A stretch of 64,000 nt of DNA from Cyclina sinensis (taxonomy: Eukaryota; Mollusca; Bivalvia; Venerida; Veneridae): contig JAAONU010000006.1 of assembly GCA_012932295.1 (NCBI GenBank), positions 34,044,607-34,108,606 of the forward strand, written 5' to 3'. The position numbers and the translations under genes were made by a program. Below the pieces are notes generated by a model. That model was not told where the DNA came from. It did no database searches and was given only the letters and a program-made list of their open reading frames with translations. Every line of letters starts with the position of its first letter. The first letter of the stretch is position 1. This document shows, piece by piece, positions 1 to 13,116 of the stretch.

Positions 1-1256
1 TCCAATAACAAATATGTGGAATTAAAAGTTTGAAAAACTCTTTAATAGTGTCTCTAACAAAGAAATTACTTTTCATTCTTCAATGCCTGAGGTCCTACAA
101 AAAAAAATTCCTTATAAACAAAAAAATTCTGTTTCGCTAACAAACTGTACATATTTTGTTTGAATCTGAAAATTATAGATTTGTAGTCTTTCTTTTTTTT
201 TAATCCGTTGTTAATCTAATTGACAGACAAAAAGGAAACATACACGTTAATCATTGTTCTAATGAGCCATTGTGTACCCAAAACAGAAACCTTTTTTTTA
301 CAACATCTCTTTAATAATATACGTGACTTCAAAAATCTTTCAGGTAGCCAAGTAACCAAACATTGCCTCTCTGTATAGAACTCCTTCTTAAAAGCCCGGA
401 TTAAAGAAGAGATTAACCTGTGACAGTTAGACTATCAATTTTAAGCAAGTTTCTGTGATAAATTAACTGAAAGTTTAATATAGGATATAATGCACTTATA
501 CATAAAAACCTGCATCTTTCATCCAACTTTGTTAGTGGATAGAAGTGATTTCAGAAGACTGTGAAAGCATTATAAATAGACAATTGACATTACTGATAAG
601 CATTTGGCTTTATATATGATAACATGTAAGTATATTTGAGACAACTTATTACTGAATTAATCATTTTAAACAATTTCATATGTTTTAAGTATATATTTTT
701 TTTATTAGACATATTTTCAATATAAATTTATGTCATCATACTAATGGATTTAAATATAAAAAAACCATTTCTTCAATTTAATAGTTATGATTTACAACAG
801 AAGTTTTTAAAGAGTACATTACTCTGAGAGTCAGCAGATGAAGTGTATGATGGGTTACTTCCCCCTAAAAATGGAACTGCTGAATTATTTTAACATACTG
901 GTATATTTTTCTTAAATAAAATGCTTTGCATAGCTTTAAAACTGTTATGAAAAAAACTGGTTTCCTAGAACTGAAACTGGTCCAGTTCAAAATTTAGGTT
1001 AACTTTATCACACTTAATTTTAGAATTCTGTCTTTATCATCACGTAACTGACTCAAGACACACCTTTTATTTTCAAAAGAACATATAGTCAATTTATTAT
1101 TTATGAAAAAATTGCCTGACCATCCTAACACCCTAAGGGATGTTATGAAATAAAACTGACAAGTTCAAATACAATCTAAAAATGCAGTGACCCTTATCAG
1201 TGTGGAACCCACTTCTCTAAAATTACCATAATTGTTCAAATAAAATCACTTGTTTA
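1..1256. other. AT-rich non-coding DNA
   Basis: No open frame, RNA gene or recognisable repeat was found here. The sequence is strongly AT-rich with short A and T runs. Confidence 0.5.
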
Positions 1257-1665
1257 ACAAGAACTGTCACTGTAAGATGATAATGCCCCCGAACGTGGTG
1301 CTTTGACCTTTGAACTGAGAACCAGTCATTCAGTGTATCCACTTACCAATTTGGAAGTTATGGCCAAATATTAGTTTTTGGACAATTGGATAATCAGGGG
1401 TCAAGGTCAAATAATTAAAGGTCAGTGGGAAGGTCTTGTCCAAAGGGGTGTTGTGTCCAAGTATGAAGTAAATCCACTTACTAATAAGGAAGTTATGGGC
1501 AATGTTGAAGTTTTTGGACAATTGGATATTCAAGGTAAAGGTCATTCAGGGGTCAAGGTCAAATAAATATAGGTCAGTGGAAAGGTCTTGTCCAAAGGGG
1601 TGTTGTGTCCAAGTATGAAGTAAATCGATTTACTAATAAGAAAGTTATTGCCAAAGTTATTGAAA
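1257..1665 (+). mobile_element. Helentron-like non-autonomous element, family C, 3'-truncated
   Basis: It begins ACAAGAACTGTCACTG, followed by ATAATGCCCCCGAA, the same 5' end as the complete copy at 57737-58734. It then carries about 2.5 copies of the family's ~150-bp internal unit (recognisable words: GGTCTTGTCCAAAGGGGTG, AAGTTATGGCCAA). The GGAC-rich 3' end and terminal hairpin are missing, so this copy is truncated. The small open frames across it are repeat artefacts. Confidence 0.75.
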
Positions 1666-2510
1666 TGTACAGAATTAGTTACTCTGATATAAAACCACAG
1701 AAAATGACATCACAAAATGACATCATTAAGAAAAAAGCAATCTTGCAATCAGATCAAACTGAAACACTCATATAGTTCTTATTAGTACTGATGTCAAGTT
1801 TCCAGTGAATATGTTTTATAATAAGGCTTATAAGTGATCTAGACCACTGAGCGAGTGAGGATTATTTTTTTTATAGATGTCAAAATTAACAATATAAACA
1901 AAGTATCTACCCTGTGACTAACAGGGTATATTTTTTATTGATAAAAGTGTAAAAAACTTTATATTATGATGTGTTTCTATAATAAAAACTTGACAGTTAG
2001 TATTTAAACTTAGTTAAGATATGGTTTTCACAACTACAATGCATGAACATTTTCTTTTTTAAGCATCGTCGACACATCTGTGATTAATCCATATTAAAAA
2101 TCAACAAATTTAGAAGGCCGACAAAATTACTTTATCTCACGGACTTGCAGACTTATTACGGTATAATTTGCTAGTTTCTGTCACATCTCTGCCAAACTGA
2201 TAATGGTGCTGGTATCTTAGACATGCCAAACTGACGTCAAAACAAAATATCATATTTCCATATTAAATGATATATTTCAGTTTGTTTCAAATATAGATCT
2301 GTTAGTATCACTAATCAATTAATATCAGCATGTGAATGGAAATAGTAGATTTTATAGTAATTTGAGTAGGTTTGAACAGAGACAATAAATATGATTTACT
2401 TGCTATAAATACTGAAGATTAAAGGTGACCAAACTGTTATGGTATTATTGTATTACAAAAGCTAATGATTTTAAGGGTGTCAAGCAAGTTTCAAGTAACT
2501 ATAGATTTCC
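1666..2510. other. Intergenic, nothing recognised
   Basis: AT-rich sequence without open frames or repeats that I can identify. Confidence 0.4.
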
Positions 2511-2822
2511 ATGTTATTTTTTCTTTTTTTTCTATGGCTCTCCTATTCTTTTTTCATTTTTTTGGCCCTTCTTTTCTCTTCTTCTTTCCTTTTTATTGAT
2601 TATCATGTCATTTTTCATTTTATCTGGCTTTTACTTTTTTACTTCTTTCTTCTATCCTCCCTCCCTCACTTTCATTCATTCATTTCATCTAATTTTCATT
2701 CATTCATTCATTCATTCATTCATTCATTCATTCATTCATTCATTCATTCATCCATCCATTCATCCATCCATTCATTCCCTCCCTCTCTCCCTCCCTCTCT
2801 CACTCACTCTTTCTTTCTTTCA
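2511..2822. repeat. Polypyrimidine tract with (CATT)n microsatellite
   Basis: The plus strand is almost wholly pyrimidine for about 300 bp. It is first T/C-rich, then about 15 CATT units (roughly 2690-2780), then CCCT and CTTT runs. The overlapping open frames (Phe/Ser/Leu/His/Ile only) are low-complexity artefacts. Confidence 0.9.
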
Positions 2823-3355
2823 ATAACTTAATGCCACATAGATTTCGACCAGCTAGATAAAGATCAACTAATGAAGAAGCAAGTAAACCAAATAAGATTT
2901 TTTCTCTTGAGGTTACAAAAACATCACCCTTTGTCAACGTAATTAAGAAATATTATATTTGGAACAGATACATACTAATACCAGACCTCACGGAAAATTA
3001 TATTCTGAAAAGATTAAATAATCAAAAAAATGTCTGCAGATCATGAAATTTTCTTTATCATTTTATGAAATAATCTGGCATAAAATCAAAATGCAATAAC
3101 AATCAAAAGATACAATCCAGCCCTTCTGATTATAATCTATTAACCTAAACTTATCTAATACAAAAACGATTCCATTGTTTTAATCAAAATTGATATCAAA
3201 AAAAAGAAATATTCAACTTGAAATGAGAAAATCTTTAATATTTGGGTCATTAAGAGAAGAAAATTTGCATGGTTGACATATATATTTGTAAATTGTAACT
3301 GGATTATATGCACCAAGCTAAGGTAGACTTTATTCTATTAATTTCAATACAGATA

Positions 3356-3470
3356 ATTATCATAAATAATAATAATGATAACAACATGATGATGGTGATG
3401 ATGATGACAACAGTGATGATGATGATGGTGGTGATGATGATTCGATCTTCAACTACTTATAATGATAATG
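3356..3470. repeat. Imperfect AAT/ATG trinucleotide repeat
   Basis: AATAATAATGATAAC followed by GATGATGGTGATGATGATG and similar. The Asn/Asp/Met-rich open frame here is produced by the repeat. Confidence 0.85.
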
Positions 3471-3934
3471 ATAGTTTAAATATATTACTGTAGACTTGTC
3501 ATTTAAATCTTTATTATATAATGCATTTTTCTTATCATTATATCTGACTGACATTAAATTTGATACAATATGTAATAATATTACAAGGCCACATGTACAT
3601 AAATTATGTATTTGACAAAATGTTTTACTCATTTTTTTTCTTTAGTAGCTGTAGATTTTTCAAAAGATAAAAATCTGAAATTACATGAGCATAATGATAA
3701 TTTAATAATTTTCATGTTTCTTTCTGACATTATGCAATATGTTTCACAGCACAATATTTCTTTCACATGACAGTAAGTTATGAAATACAATCATTATTCA
3801 AATTTTAAATCTGGTTATTACACTTATCTGTTGGAACATGAGAACATAAATTTTTTCACTGATTTGTCCTTGTGACTACATGCACATCATGACACAAATG
3901 TAATATATATATGAATAATTCTGGCTCAGCTTAT

Positions 3935-4033
3935 TTATTATTATTATTATTATTTATTATTATTATTGTTGTTGTTGTTGTTATTATTGTTGTTGTTGTT
4001 ATTGTTGTTGTTGTTATTATTATTATTATTATT
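3935..4033. repeat. (TTA/TTG)n compound microsatellite
   Basis: Blocks of TTA units alternate with blocks of TTG units over about 100 bp. Confidence 0.9.
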
Positions 4034-4857
4034 TTGCGACATAAATATATTTTGAGATAACAACAAATCCACTAAACTGATCCAGAAAAGTACTGTCATC
4101 ATATGAAAATATAACATAATAATAATTAATATTTTATAATTATATTATGTAGAGTTCTTGTCCAGTCCTTGTTTATTGTAATAAAAATTTGGGAGAGACC
4201 CCAAGGTTTATACTGAAGGATTATTATCAAATACTCTGTTCTTCATCGCACAGGTCAAACATTGCAAAGGGAAGAGAAGCACTGGGGCTGAAGACTGGAT
4301 GGAGCATGTGGACATTTTAAAACAAAAAGACGCATTGTCTGACAAATGAACAACGCTATTTTAACTGTAAATAGTAAACTTTCCCCTCTGTTAGCTTTTA
4401 GGTTGGAAATTACAGTACAGTGCATTGTATATGTATTCAGACTTATGAATTAATCTGTAACATGTTTTAATTCCGCCTAAATCCTCAGCTAAGTGCAATT
4501 CTGGAGTACGTTTCTCCAAAATTGGTTCAATCTGCTCCGAAGTTTTACTAGTTATACAATCTGCCAACTAAAGTAAAATTCCTAATGAGTGACATACCAT
4601 GAGGGCTTATCTGACAGCCACGATTAGACGTTGAAATCCTTTAGCAAAGACATGGAAAAGCATATCACTTGATTTTTATCGGAGGGATTACGGAAAGAGC
4701 ATTTACAATAGGACAAAAGTCTCCAAGATATCCTAAGTCGGTCCTGCCTTACTGTTTGCTCTTTAAGGACTGCATTAATTTTATTAAATCAAATCAATAG
4801 CCTTCCCATATAACAAAGAGAATTTGAAATTAATTTAAGCCATTAAAAGAATTAAGT
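4034..4857. other. Upstream region of the repeat-protein gene
   Basis: Holds the presumed 5' UTR and promoter of the gene starting at 4858. An in-frame TAA at 4831-4833 lies 27 bases before the ATG, so ATG 4858 is the first possible start in this frame unless an upstream exon is spliced on. No TATA box or other core element stands out. Confidence 0.4.
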
Positions 4858-5540
4858 ATGAATTTACCAATATTAAACCCTCGAGATTTTGAGTATTTAA
4901 CCCAGAGTGATCAAGAATACCTTTTTACAATCCAGCGATTGTATCTATTGAACAGTGGTAAACTTAAACACTTCCATGTGTTAGGTCCTTGGCACCAGGT
5001 TACTTCGAGTCAGTTGAATAAAATAGTTGAGCGTGTAGCAACACCAAATCCAAGACCATGCTCTAGGGGTCATGTGAAAGGACTCTGGTGTGTCGAGGAC
5101 CCAGATTACATTACTGGACCTAAAATATTGAAATATCAAGGATCTGGACATAGCACTCCCAGCAGCTCACAATCTGCAGGTACATCAAGGAAAGTAAGGG
5201 TTCAATCAACTCCAACAAATAGATATTCGATACCACGGAAATACCAAGTAGTGCCAAAGCCAACACCTTGGATTATCATGGAACCATCGAAGAAGAAGAA
5301 TTTTATTGTTGATGATCCACCTGACCCATCATACAGAGAGAAATCAGCAAGTTTGCCAAGGTCAGCAGGGACAAGAAAGTCGACGGCAACATCCAGACCA
5401 AGCACCAGCAAGAGCGCAAGGTTTGTGACAAGTCCTTACAGTACGACTATAACACCGGATGAATTAAATGCCATAGTGGACAGAGTAACAAAACCAACCC
5501 ATGCCAGCAAAGGTGGAGTGGACCTTCAAGAAAAATTCAG
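4858..5540 (+). CDS. Six-repeat protein, exon 1 (residues 1-228)
   Basis: First coding exon of a protein I do not recognise. ATG 4858 follows an in-frame stop at 4831. The exon ends AATTCAG|GTAAAATT at 5540, leaving two bases of an Arg codon (phase 2) that is completed exactly by the exon at 11163. Residues 48-63 (VTSSQLNKIVERVATP) form a divergent motif copy and 198-227 a canonical one (ITPDELNAIVDRVTKP, then HASKGGVDLQEKF). The part between, about 95-195, is low-complexity, rich in Ser, Thr, Pro, Lys and Arg, and probably disordered and basic. No signal peptide or membrane segment is visible. Short repeats separated by flexible linkers are common in cilium and sperm axoneme proteins that bind microtubules; that is only an analogy of layout. 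The exon is certain to be coding in my view; the function is unknown. Confidence 0.85.
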
Positions 5541-7492
5541 GTAAAATTGAAGATATTTTTTTTTCTTTTTTGAAGAATGTTTTCACCAATAACTCGAATA
5601 ACCCAGACTATAACCATATTGTTCTTTACACTTTCCTAAGATAATTTTTACTTTTAACAGAATTTAATATGTGAAGATTTAGAAAGTGACTAAGAACTAA
5701 ATTACAATTTCATTTTTTTATTCAGTGTATTAAAAAGCATCAAAATAAATATATTCTTTATACAAGTATTAAAAATTTTGCTATGGCATATAACATCCCG
5801 TAGAATTTTAAAGTTTGACATCTCTTATAGATGATTTCTGTATAAAAAGTGCATGCTATTTACATGAACAAAAGATTTATGTATGTTTAGTTAAACTGTT
5901 TTCCCTGGACATTGTTTTAAATTAACAAGATTAAAACCGGGAAAAAAGGTTCTTTCTATCGTAGACAGATCGAGATGACACTAGTTGATGATAAATGTAT
6001 ATTTAACAAAAATAAAATTTTAGGAAAAGGGGCAAAGTTTTAGTGTTTAAAAGAAGATATATAGAGATAATATATATGCAATCACATTGGCGCAACAAAG
6101 CTGTAACTGATATAAAGTTAAAGAAAGAAGATACAATATTTTGCCACAAGGTTGCTGTATCTATCTATTGATTCTTGTATCTTAAGGAGTATTGTGAAAT
6201 CTTTATTGAGCTTATAAGTATTGTACAAGTATTGTAAAACTTCAATGAGCTAAGTTGTTAGGTCAAATAACTACTTTTAACTTTTAAATGACATTGTAAA
6301 TTTTATTTGAAATCCGTTATAATGATTTGATTCAAATTAAAACTTTTTTCACAGGTAAAGGCTATGTCCACAATAAGATATTGGTAATGTCCACAATTAA
6401 TATTGAATTTTTCCCATTACAGGTGAATGAAATGTAGGTGGTAAATAATGCAGATTGTAAAAAAAACCCCAATTATCTACGTTTTATCATTAAATAAAAA
6501 AAATATGACGAAAGTAAATAAATATAGAGATTTAACACATTTATTTTAAAACATACAATCATTTTATTATCAACTATATTAAATTTCAAAAATGTTCAAA
6601 TGACCTTTAAAAAACAGTTATATTTAGAAACACTAGGTGCCATTAAAATCCATTGCAATGCACCTATCATCTGTAAAAATTGCCATATTTCAACTCGGGT
6701 AGAATTTTTAAAGCTCGACTATTTGAAGAATAATGAGAAATATTCTACTGGCCACTGAGCGTCTGCTTCAGTTTAAGTGATAGCTTTTTCGAAGGGCTAA
6801 TATCTTGTATACTATCAAAGATATTTGCTTCCAGCTTCATGTGCCTCTTACTTCCTGTTACTATAGATACTCTCACAAGTCACAGAACTCTGTCAACAGT
6901 CATTTCAGAGTTACGCCCATTATAGACTTAGAAAATTTAAGTTAAAGTTTTTGCCTGTACTGGATATTTCCTCGGTCAATGAAGTTATCTTTTTGAAACT
7001 TCACACATGTTTGAGTATAACATTGCTTTCTTCTAGTATAATTTGAATAGTCGAGCTCTGGCTGTTTACTGACAACTCTTCTTTTCACAGATATAAATGT
7101 CTTGTATGTGTTTGAGGTAATATTTAATCAGCTGATCTGGCTGAGGGCAACTATATTTTCACAGAAATGAAGCTCTGATGAGTTTTGTCTGAGAACTATA
7201 ATAAGACTTTTTCTTGCAAGCAATTTTTGTTATGTGTGAACATTTTTATGGAAAAAAAAAATAAAACTTTGCTATCTTTTTTCAAATTCACTTAACTTCT
7301 GAAACAAAATTAATAGCCGATGACATCAGAATGACTGTAAACAATGCAAGTTCAAGGGTGTTGCCTGACTCATCTTAGATGAAACATGAAGGGTGTGGGG
7401 AGGGGGTTGTAAGAGCACCCTATCTTTCATAATGAGGGAGGGTGGGCAGCGGTTGTAAGATCATGCTATCTTAGATGGTTAAAATGCCAGAT

Positions 7493-7745
7493 GCCTGCCT
7501 GGTTAGCTCAATAGGTAGAGCATCCGATTGTTAATTCTGGAGTTCCCAGTTCGATCCCCATTAGGGCAGGCAAAATTTCTCCCTGATATTGATCTGGACA
7601 ATGTGTCTATAGGTCATTTGTCCCTCACCTCTGAAGCAAGTGAGGAATTAGTCTGTCGCTTGCAGAGAAACTGGTTAGTAAACTGGTTGGATACCAAAGA
7701 ACACTTGTTAGGTGGACTGACCGCCTGGATATTATCACAGCTATT
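7493..7745 (+). mobile_element. tRNA-derived SINE, family A
   Basis: The head (7493-7571) imitates a tRNA: ends GCCTGCC and GGCAGGC are perfectly complementary, there is an A-box-like TGGTTAGCTCAATAGG and a B-box-like AGTTCGATCCCC. The T and anticodon stems do not pair properly, so it is not a functional tRNA. The tail (CCTCTGAAGCAAGTGAGGAA, AAACTGGTTAGTAAACTGG) recurs in reverse at 28810-29041 and 41595-41700. Confidence 0.7.
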
Positions 7746-8499
7746 AAAACTGGCATTAAAACCCAATATCTAAAATGTCAGATAGCCTGATCTGGTATGA
7801 AGAGAGTCTGGACTAATACATGTATCTGGAGTCTGGGGCTTGTGGCTTCAATCAAGTGTGTCCATCAAAATTATTCATATTGTTTCAGATCACATTTGCG
7901 ACGTAACTTGAGAAAATGATGTCAATTTACGATTTGTATTCAAACACAAGTTTTTTCTCCCTTTTTTAAATGACTATAAAGAGTTATCTTTCAAAAATGC
8001 GTGTCTTTATAGGTTACTGAAACATGGGTATGGATCACATAACAACCGTGCTACTGTTGTCATATGTTGCATAATATGTTGTATGGCGTCCAAGTCATCC
8101 ATGATGTGAAAATGATTAATAAAAATGTTAAATATGCATTGCTATTTTCAACATTAGTGTGCCTTCTGTTTAATAGAGTGCAAATTAATAAAAAGCATAC
8201 AAAAGTTATTTCAAAGCATTGTATTATCCGACAGTGAAAAAACCCAGCACACTTAGACCTCAGGTATAATGTTTTGGTGCCATACATTCACACATAAAAC
8301 ACCTAGGACAGAATGTCTTACATCTGTAACTTATAATTTTGTGTGTAAATTGATCAGTTTTGGGCAAATGGTGTCAGCAGTGAATAGTTACTCAAATACC
8401 GGTTGATACAAAGAGGTTTAACTTTAAACAGTACATCAATAAAAGGTTACAAATCAACACTGACAGGTCTTGATTATGACATTTTTATCAACTTCTTTT

Positions 8500-8696
8500 G
8501 GATATGAACGTTTGTAACAGATATATGCAATGCATCTTGATAATGAACACCTTGAGTGGACTTCGAACTCGTGTCACTTTGCATTGAAAACTAACACCCT
8601 AACACACTGAGCCAAAGAATCAATTCCCAACAATAGTTTGAGTCAGAGGTTGTACTTATTATACAATTAAAGGCTGGTATGCACTGGACCATAACA
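8500..8696 (-). mobile_element. tRNA-like dispersed repeat, family B, degenerate
   Basis: Reverse-oriented diverged copy of the repeat seen at 27068, 27391 and 44861. Shared marks are CACTGAGCCAAAGAATC (reverse of the A box), GACTTCGAACTC (reverse of the B box) and GCACTGGACCATAACAA at the far end. Confidence 0.6.
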
Positions 8697-9967
8697 ATTT
8701 ATATAACCATATAGGTATACCATTTCAGAACTGACTGTTTCTTACTTAAACTCCAGCAGAAATTTGACAGCATTTCATTGATTAAGAACACTACAGTAAA
8801 AGACAGCTATTCAATTATGCCTTATTAGTTGTTCCACCAGTTTCAAGGTTTCATTGATTACCTGGCAATTACACTATTATGTGTGTTTCTTTTATCAGAT
8901 GTCAGATGTATCTGACGAGTTGAAACTAAAGACTTCAATATGTAAAAAACAGACTATCAGGTTATTTCATTTGAACTTTTAAATTTGAAAGGTGCTGGCT
9001 AAAAAAAGCCAGATATAGTTACAAAGAAACAAAACAGTACATGACTGTATATTATATGACGATTATTCAGACTGGTTTGTCTAGAGGTTCTGTCATTAAT
9101 GTAAGGTATTAACTACAATTCTGTAGAGGTTTGCCATGGTAATTAGTTTACTTTGCTAATAAATTATTTTGAAATAAGCAAATACTTTAAAATCCTTCTT
9201 GTTCACTGGCAATTTGATTGCATCATCACATTCTAAAGATAGAACCTAAACATGAAAAAAAAAAATCTACCTCATAATGAATTATGACTGGTACCAATTT
9301 GAATACCCTAATTTCCATTACACTTTAATGACACAGAAATAAACTGACTTTATCAAAAAAATCTCTTTATAGATATAACTCCATGAAAATCCACAGAGCT
9401 AAAGCATTTAAAGATGCTCTCATTAAATAATAAAGGAAGCATTTAATGACACTCTCAATTGCAATAAATTATTAACGTCTTTGATGCTTTTTCAGAAACT
9501 GTGCAAATTTATAGGCTGACTTTTAGAAATAATGCAAAACAAATTCACTGAAGACATGATGTGCAAGTCTGTTAGCTTTAACTTTTACCTAGCCTACAAC
9601 AATTTCATCTTTGTCAGTGTAACAAATGTAGACAAGGTGCAACCTTCACACAGTCTGCAGTGCTTGATCAGCCCCTGTATTTGGATTTAGATACAAAAAG
9701 GGCACTTATTAGAAGTTTAGATGTAGTCACCAAAAACATTTAATACTGAACCTGGGCATACATACTTCTGATTATCAAGCATTAAAGTTTGTATCTTGAA
9801 AAAATAAAGAGCTACTTAATGAGAAAATTATCTTATCTCAATGCTTGTTATGTACTGTTCATATCATTCCAACTGAGATACAGTTACCATAAGTGAATTT
9901 CAACAATTGGTCACAGCTAGTTGGTCTGTCTGTTTTAATAGTGTATGTATAACCCAAATACATATTC

Positions 9968-10420
9968 ATGAAGTACTTCTGTAAACTAGAGGGGGGCACA
10001 CCCCCAACCCCAAAATTTACAGACAAATATAGGTGTTATTTTAGACACATGAAAATGAGATATCATTCAATTCCAATTCTCACTGACTCTGGTATAACCT
10101 ATAGCTCTGATCTATCCTTTTTGTCTTATCCAGATTGCATATTGCATAGTGTACATATATTTATTATGCACTGTGACACTGTAGAAAACAGACCCAAATT
10201 TGCCCAAAATATTATCCCCCCACCACCACTGAAATCCTGGATTCGCCCCTTGTAAATATTATATTTTAGGTCAAATGTCTATGGTCTGAACTGACTAATT
10301 CTGACTAGTCTTAAACTATATGTTAACCAGTGTAGACAAGGATCAGCCAGCACATCCATGGTCTACAATGTGAGTTATTCCAGCTAACATCTTGCCAGTT
10401 GATAAATAAACTATCAAAAT
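9968..10420. repeat. Decayed MITE-like DNA inside the intron
   Basis: The piece ending AAATCCTGGATTCGCCCC near 10250 resembles a terminal sequence common to invertebrate DNA-transposon MITEs, and 9999-10012 is G/C-rich (GGGGGGCACACCCC). From about 10315 a stretch with GCCAGCACATCCATGGTCTAC resembles the piggyBac-type MITEs at 29469 and 39473. The 95-codon open frame here is not a credible gene. Confidence 0.35.
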
Positions 10421-11162
10421 AGAATGATAGAAAAAAATTATTACAGAACTTAAGGGAGAAGGGTTAATGTTTAACCAATAAATTTAAAAGATCAATTTTG
10501 TTTTGTTTGTTTTATTTTTGTTCAATCGTATAAAACATGATTAAGGTATTTTGGAAAGAGATATTACTGTTAGCCAGGCCAGCTGCCACCAAAGTACAGA
10601 AAGGTCATTATTTACCTTAAGTGCAAACTAGATGGTACCAGTTTCTAAGAAACCTGAGTCTAAGAATGTTCATTAAGTCAAACATGAAGTAATCCAATCA
10701 ACTGCTCAATCTTGATAGATTGGTTCATGTTTAGTTTAGTTTGTTTTCCTGTCTGGATGACTGGAAATTTCGAGAGAAAAAACAATGGTTGCTGGTCATT
10801 TGTAAATAAGACAAGTTATACATGCAGACATATTGGGCATTAAATGCACTGAAACATACATTCATTTATCTATTTGTAGAATGAAATGATATTAATGTTT
10901 TTTGTTAACAGCATGAATTATATAGAAGTTTGCAATGTATATGTCTCTGTAAACCCAAAAGCACTGAATAACCAATTTGTGTCTTATTCAGCTAAAAATT
11001 CTAAAACTTATAAATTCCATTTGCAGCCATTTAAGTAAAACATTTATTTATAACATTTGAACCAGTCTGTGTTAAAAAAAAATGTGATCAATTATAAAGT
11101 TTTTCAATATATATATAGATGTATTTTTACTATATATTCTTTGCTTCTTCTCTAAATTTCAG

Positions 11163-11742
11163 AAACAAGGATTATGTTTATGGGTCCAGAGCATGTACTC
11201 CCAACATAGACCATATAGCACAGCCGACCATTTCTAGCCGCGGGGGCGTTGACATCGCAGAAAAGTTTGAAAGCAAGGATTACGTATATGGATCAAGAAC
11301 TGTAACTCCAGAAATTTTAGATGATATAGTGAATAGAATTTCCCGCCCAACAGTTGCTAGCACAGGTGGTGCTGGAGTCGACAGGCAGTATACAGATTTT
11401 GTTTATGGTGAACAAAAAGTTTCTAAAGATGAAATGAAGGAAATAGTTGATCGAATGAAAAAACCAACTGTATCCAGCCGTGGAGGTGTGGACTTGCGAG
11501 AAAAGGAGTTTGTTTATATCAAACCACCAAAAAATAAAACAAACATCATTATTCCGGGACTTGAAAAGAAATTCATTGGCCGCAAGAAAATATCACAGGA
11601 TGAAATGAATGACATTATTGACAGGCTAACAAAATTAACACCAGCATATAAAGCCAAATTTTCTGTCAATCCACATGTATGGAAGGATATGTCTGCCAGA
11701 ACTGGACCTGCCCATCAACGTGAAAGCATCACAGCATCTTAG
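11163..11742 (+). CDS. Six-repeat protein, exon 2 (residues 228-420)
   Basis: Second and last coding exon. The acceptor at 11161-11162 restores the split Arg codon, so the join reads GGVDLQEKF-R-NKDYVYGSR, matching the internal GGVDIAEKFESKDYVYGSR of this exon. Four more motif copies follow: 232-263 (shortened by about three residues before IDHIAQPT), 268-303, 307-342 and 365-388. The repeat consensus is Y-V-Y-G, then TPEELDxIVDRxxKPT, then xSxGGVDLxEK, with spacing near 36 residues in the centre. The C-terminus (389-420) is unique and ends at TAG 11740-11742. The total is 420 residues. The reading frame is intact and the repeats are conserved at protein rather than DNA level, which points to a real, selected gene. 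A role in cilia or sperm is speculative. Confidence 0.87.
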
Positions 11743-12414
11743 CTTACTTCCGAGAAGAATCTCCTCTCAAATGTTTTGACATTACTGATTCAGTGTGCTT
11801 ATTTCAAATGACGGCTTCTTAAAAACTGTCCTTAGGAAACAAATTAATGTTATAGTTGTAGATCCTTTGTCTTAAATGATTAATGCTGACATTAACTTGA
11901 TTTATTTTGTAATTCGTCTTAGAGATCGGAAGAGTATTTCATGGAAAGTAAATTTACAGCAGAATAGTAAACTAACTTCATTGTTAGATTATAGGTTTGT
12001 AACGACACATTAAACCACAATCAAGGGGAACTACTTCTTTTATGTGAGTGCCTAAGTATCCAAATTACTGCTGTATATTTGCATTTGCTTAACAAAACTT
12101 TGAAATGTACTCAAGAGCTATGTCTTTAGATTTTCAATGTTTCTGACCAAGCAGAGTCAATATAAATACAGTTCAAGCCGTTAGCTACACAATGACTGCT
12201 ACTTAGAGTTAAAAGATAAATACTACCCAGAAAGGGTTTGAAATTCAACAATACAATGTAATAACTCAGTCAGATAAAACAAAAATTCAAATATGAAATT
12301 ATGAACATCTTTAATGACATGTAGTGTTTTGAATTGCAGATGTGCTTTAAAAAAATTGGTGGTTGAAATTATGTTTTATCCAATTGCATTGCAGTATATT
12401 TCTCTATTTCTGTG

Positions 12415-12490
12415 CTCATAATTTCTATTTGAGTTTATAAATCTTCGGTACTGGTTGCCAGTATGACCAATGCTTTTTACACCTTCACTC
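12415..12490 (-). mobile_element. tRNA-like repeat family D, tail fragment
   Basis: Shares GTACTGGTTGCC, AGTTTATAAAT-like flank and TATGACCAATGC with the fuller copy at 20285-20585. No tRNA-like head is left here. Confidence 0.45.
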
Positions 12491-12961
12491 TGAAGAGCAG
12501 CCACACTATTGTTGAACCAGACATAGTTTTTGAGAAACCATACTTCAGTACATTGTAGCCACCACAGTTTTCAACAAAAGTAAGCCTATGACAATATACC
12601 ATTTTTGATTGGTAATATTAATTATTTGCCAACATTTCTAAGTGCAGCTAACTGCGATTTATCAATACTTTTAATCTGTCTGTGTCACACTGCTGCTTAT
12701 AAATTGTAAAACTTTCTGGCATTGTCTGAATATCTTACTTTCATTGCCAGTTTGTCTGACTTAGAACATCCTTTTGATGAATGGGACAACTTGAAAGTTA
12801 TAAAATTCTTGTTTATGGTCGGTAATTAGGAGATAAATTTGCCAGCTGTCTGCTTATTCACTGTCACAGATTCAATATCACTTAAGGCGTCTCCAGTCAG
12901 TGTTTTGGGATCCTAATCCTTTCAGTTCATGAACAGTTCCAAGAATACTATAATAAATTAT

Positions 12962-13116
12962 CAAAGTTCATGGACAGTTCTAGGTTATAATGCTGAAGTG
13001 AAAATCTTATGAACAATTCTAAGAATATTTAAGCAAAGTTCATGGACAGTTCTAGGTTATAATGCTGAAGTGAAATGCTCATGAACAATTCTAAGAATAT
13101 TTAAGCAAAGTTCATC
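12962..13116. repeat. 72-bp tandem duplication
   Basis: CAAAGTTCATGGACAGTTCT recurs at 12962 and 13034, with a partial third start at 13106, giving a 72-bp period and just over two copies. Confidence 0.85.

Larger units (their letters stand above)
5541..11162 (+). other. Intron 1 of the repeat-protein gene (5.6 kb)
   Basis: Donor GTAAAA at 5541 and acceptor TTCTCTAAATTTCAG ending at 11162, with a good pyrimidine tract. The intron interrupts an Arg codon after its second base. It contains two tRNA-like repeats (7493-7745 and 8500-8696) and decayed repeat DNA near 9.97-10.42 kb; elsewhere I see only AT-rich non-coding sequence. Confidence 0.85.

Noticed and set aside
7493..7571. Candidate tRNA gene with perfect acceptor-stem complementarity
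   Set aside because: T arm and anticodon arm do not pair and the sequence continues into a repeat tail found elsewhere, so it is the head of a SINE.
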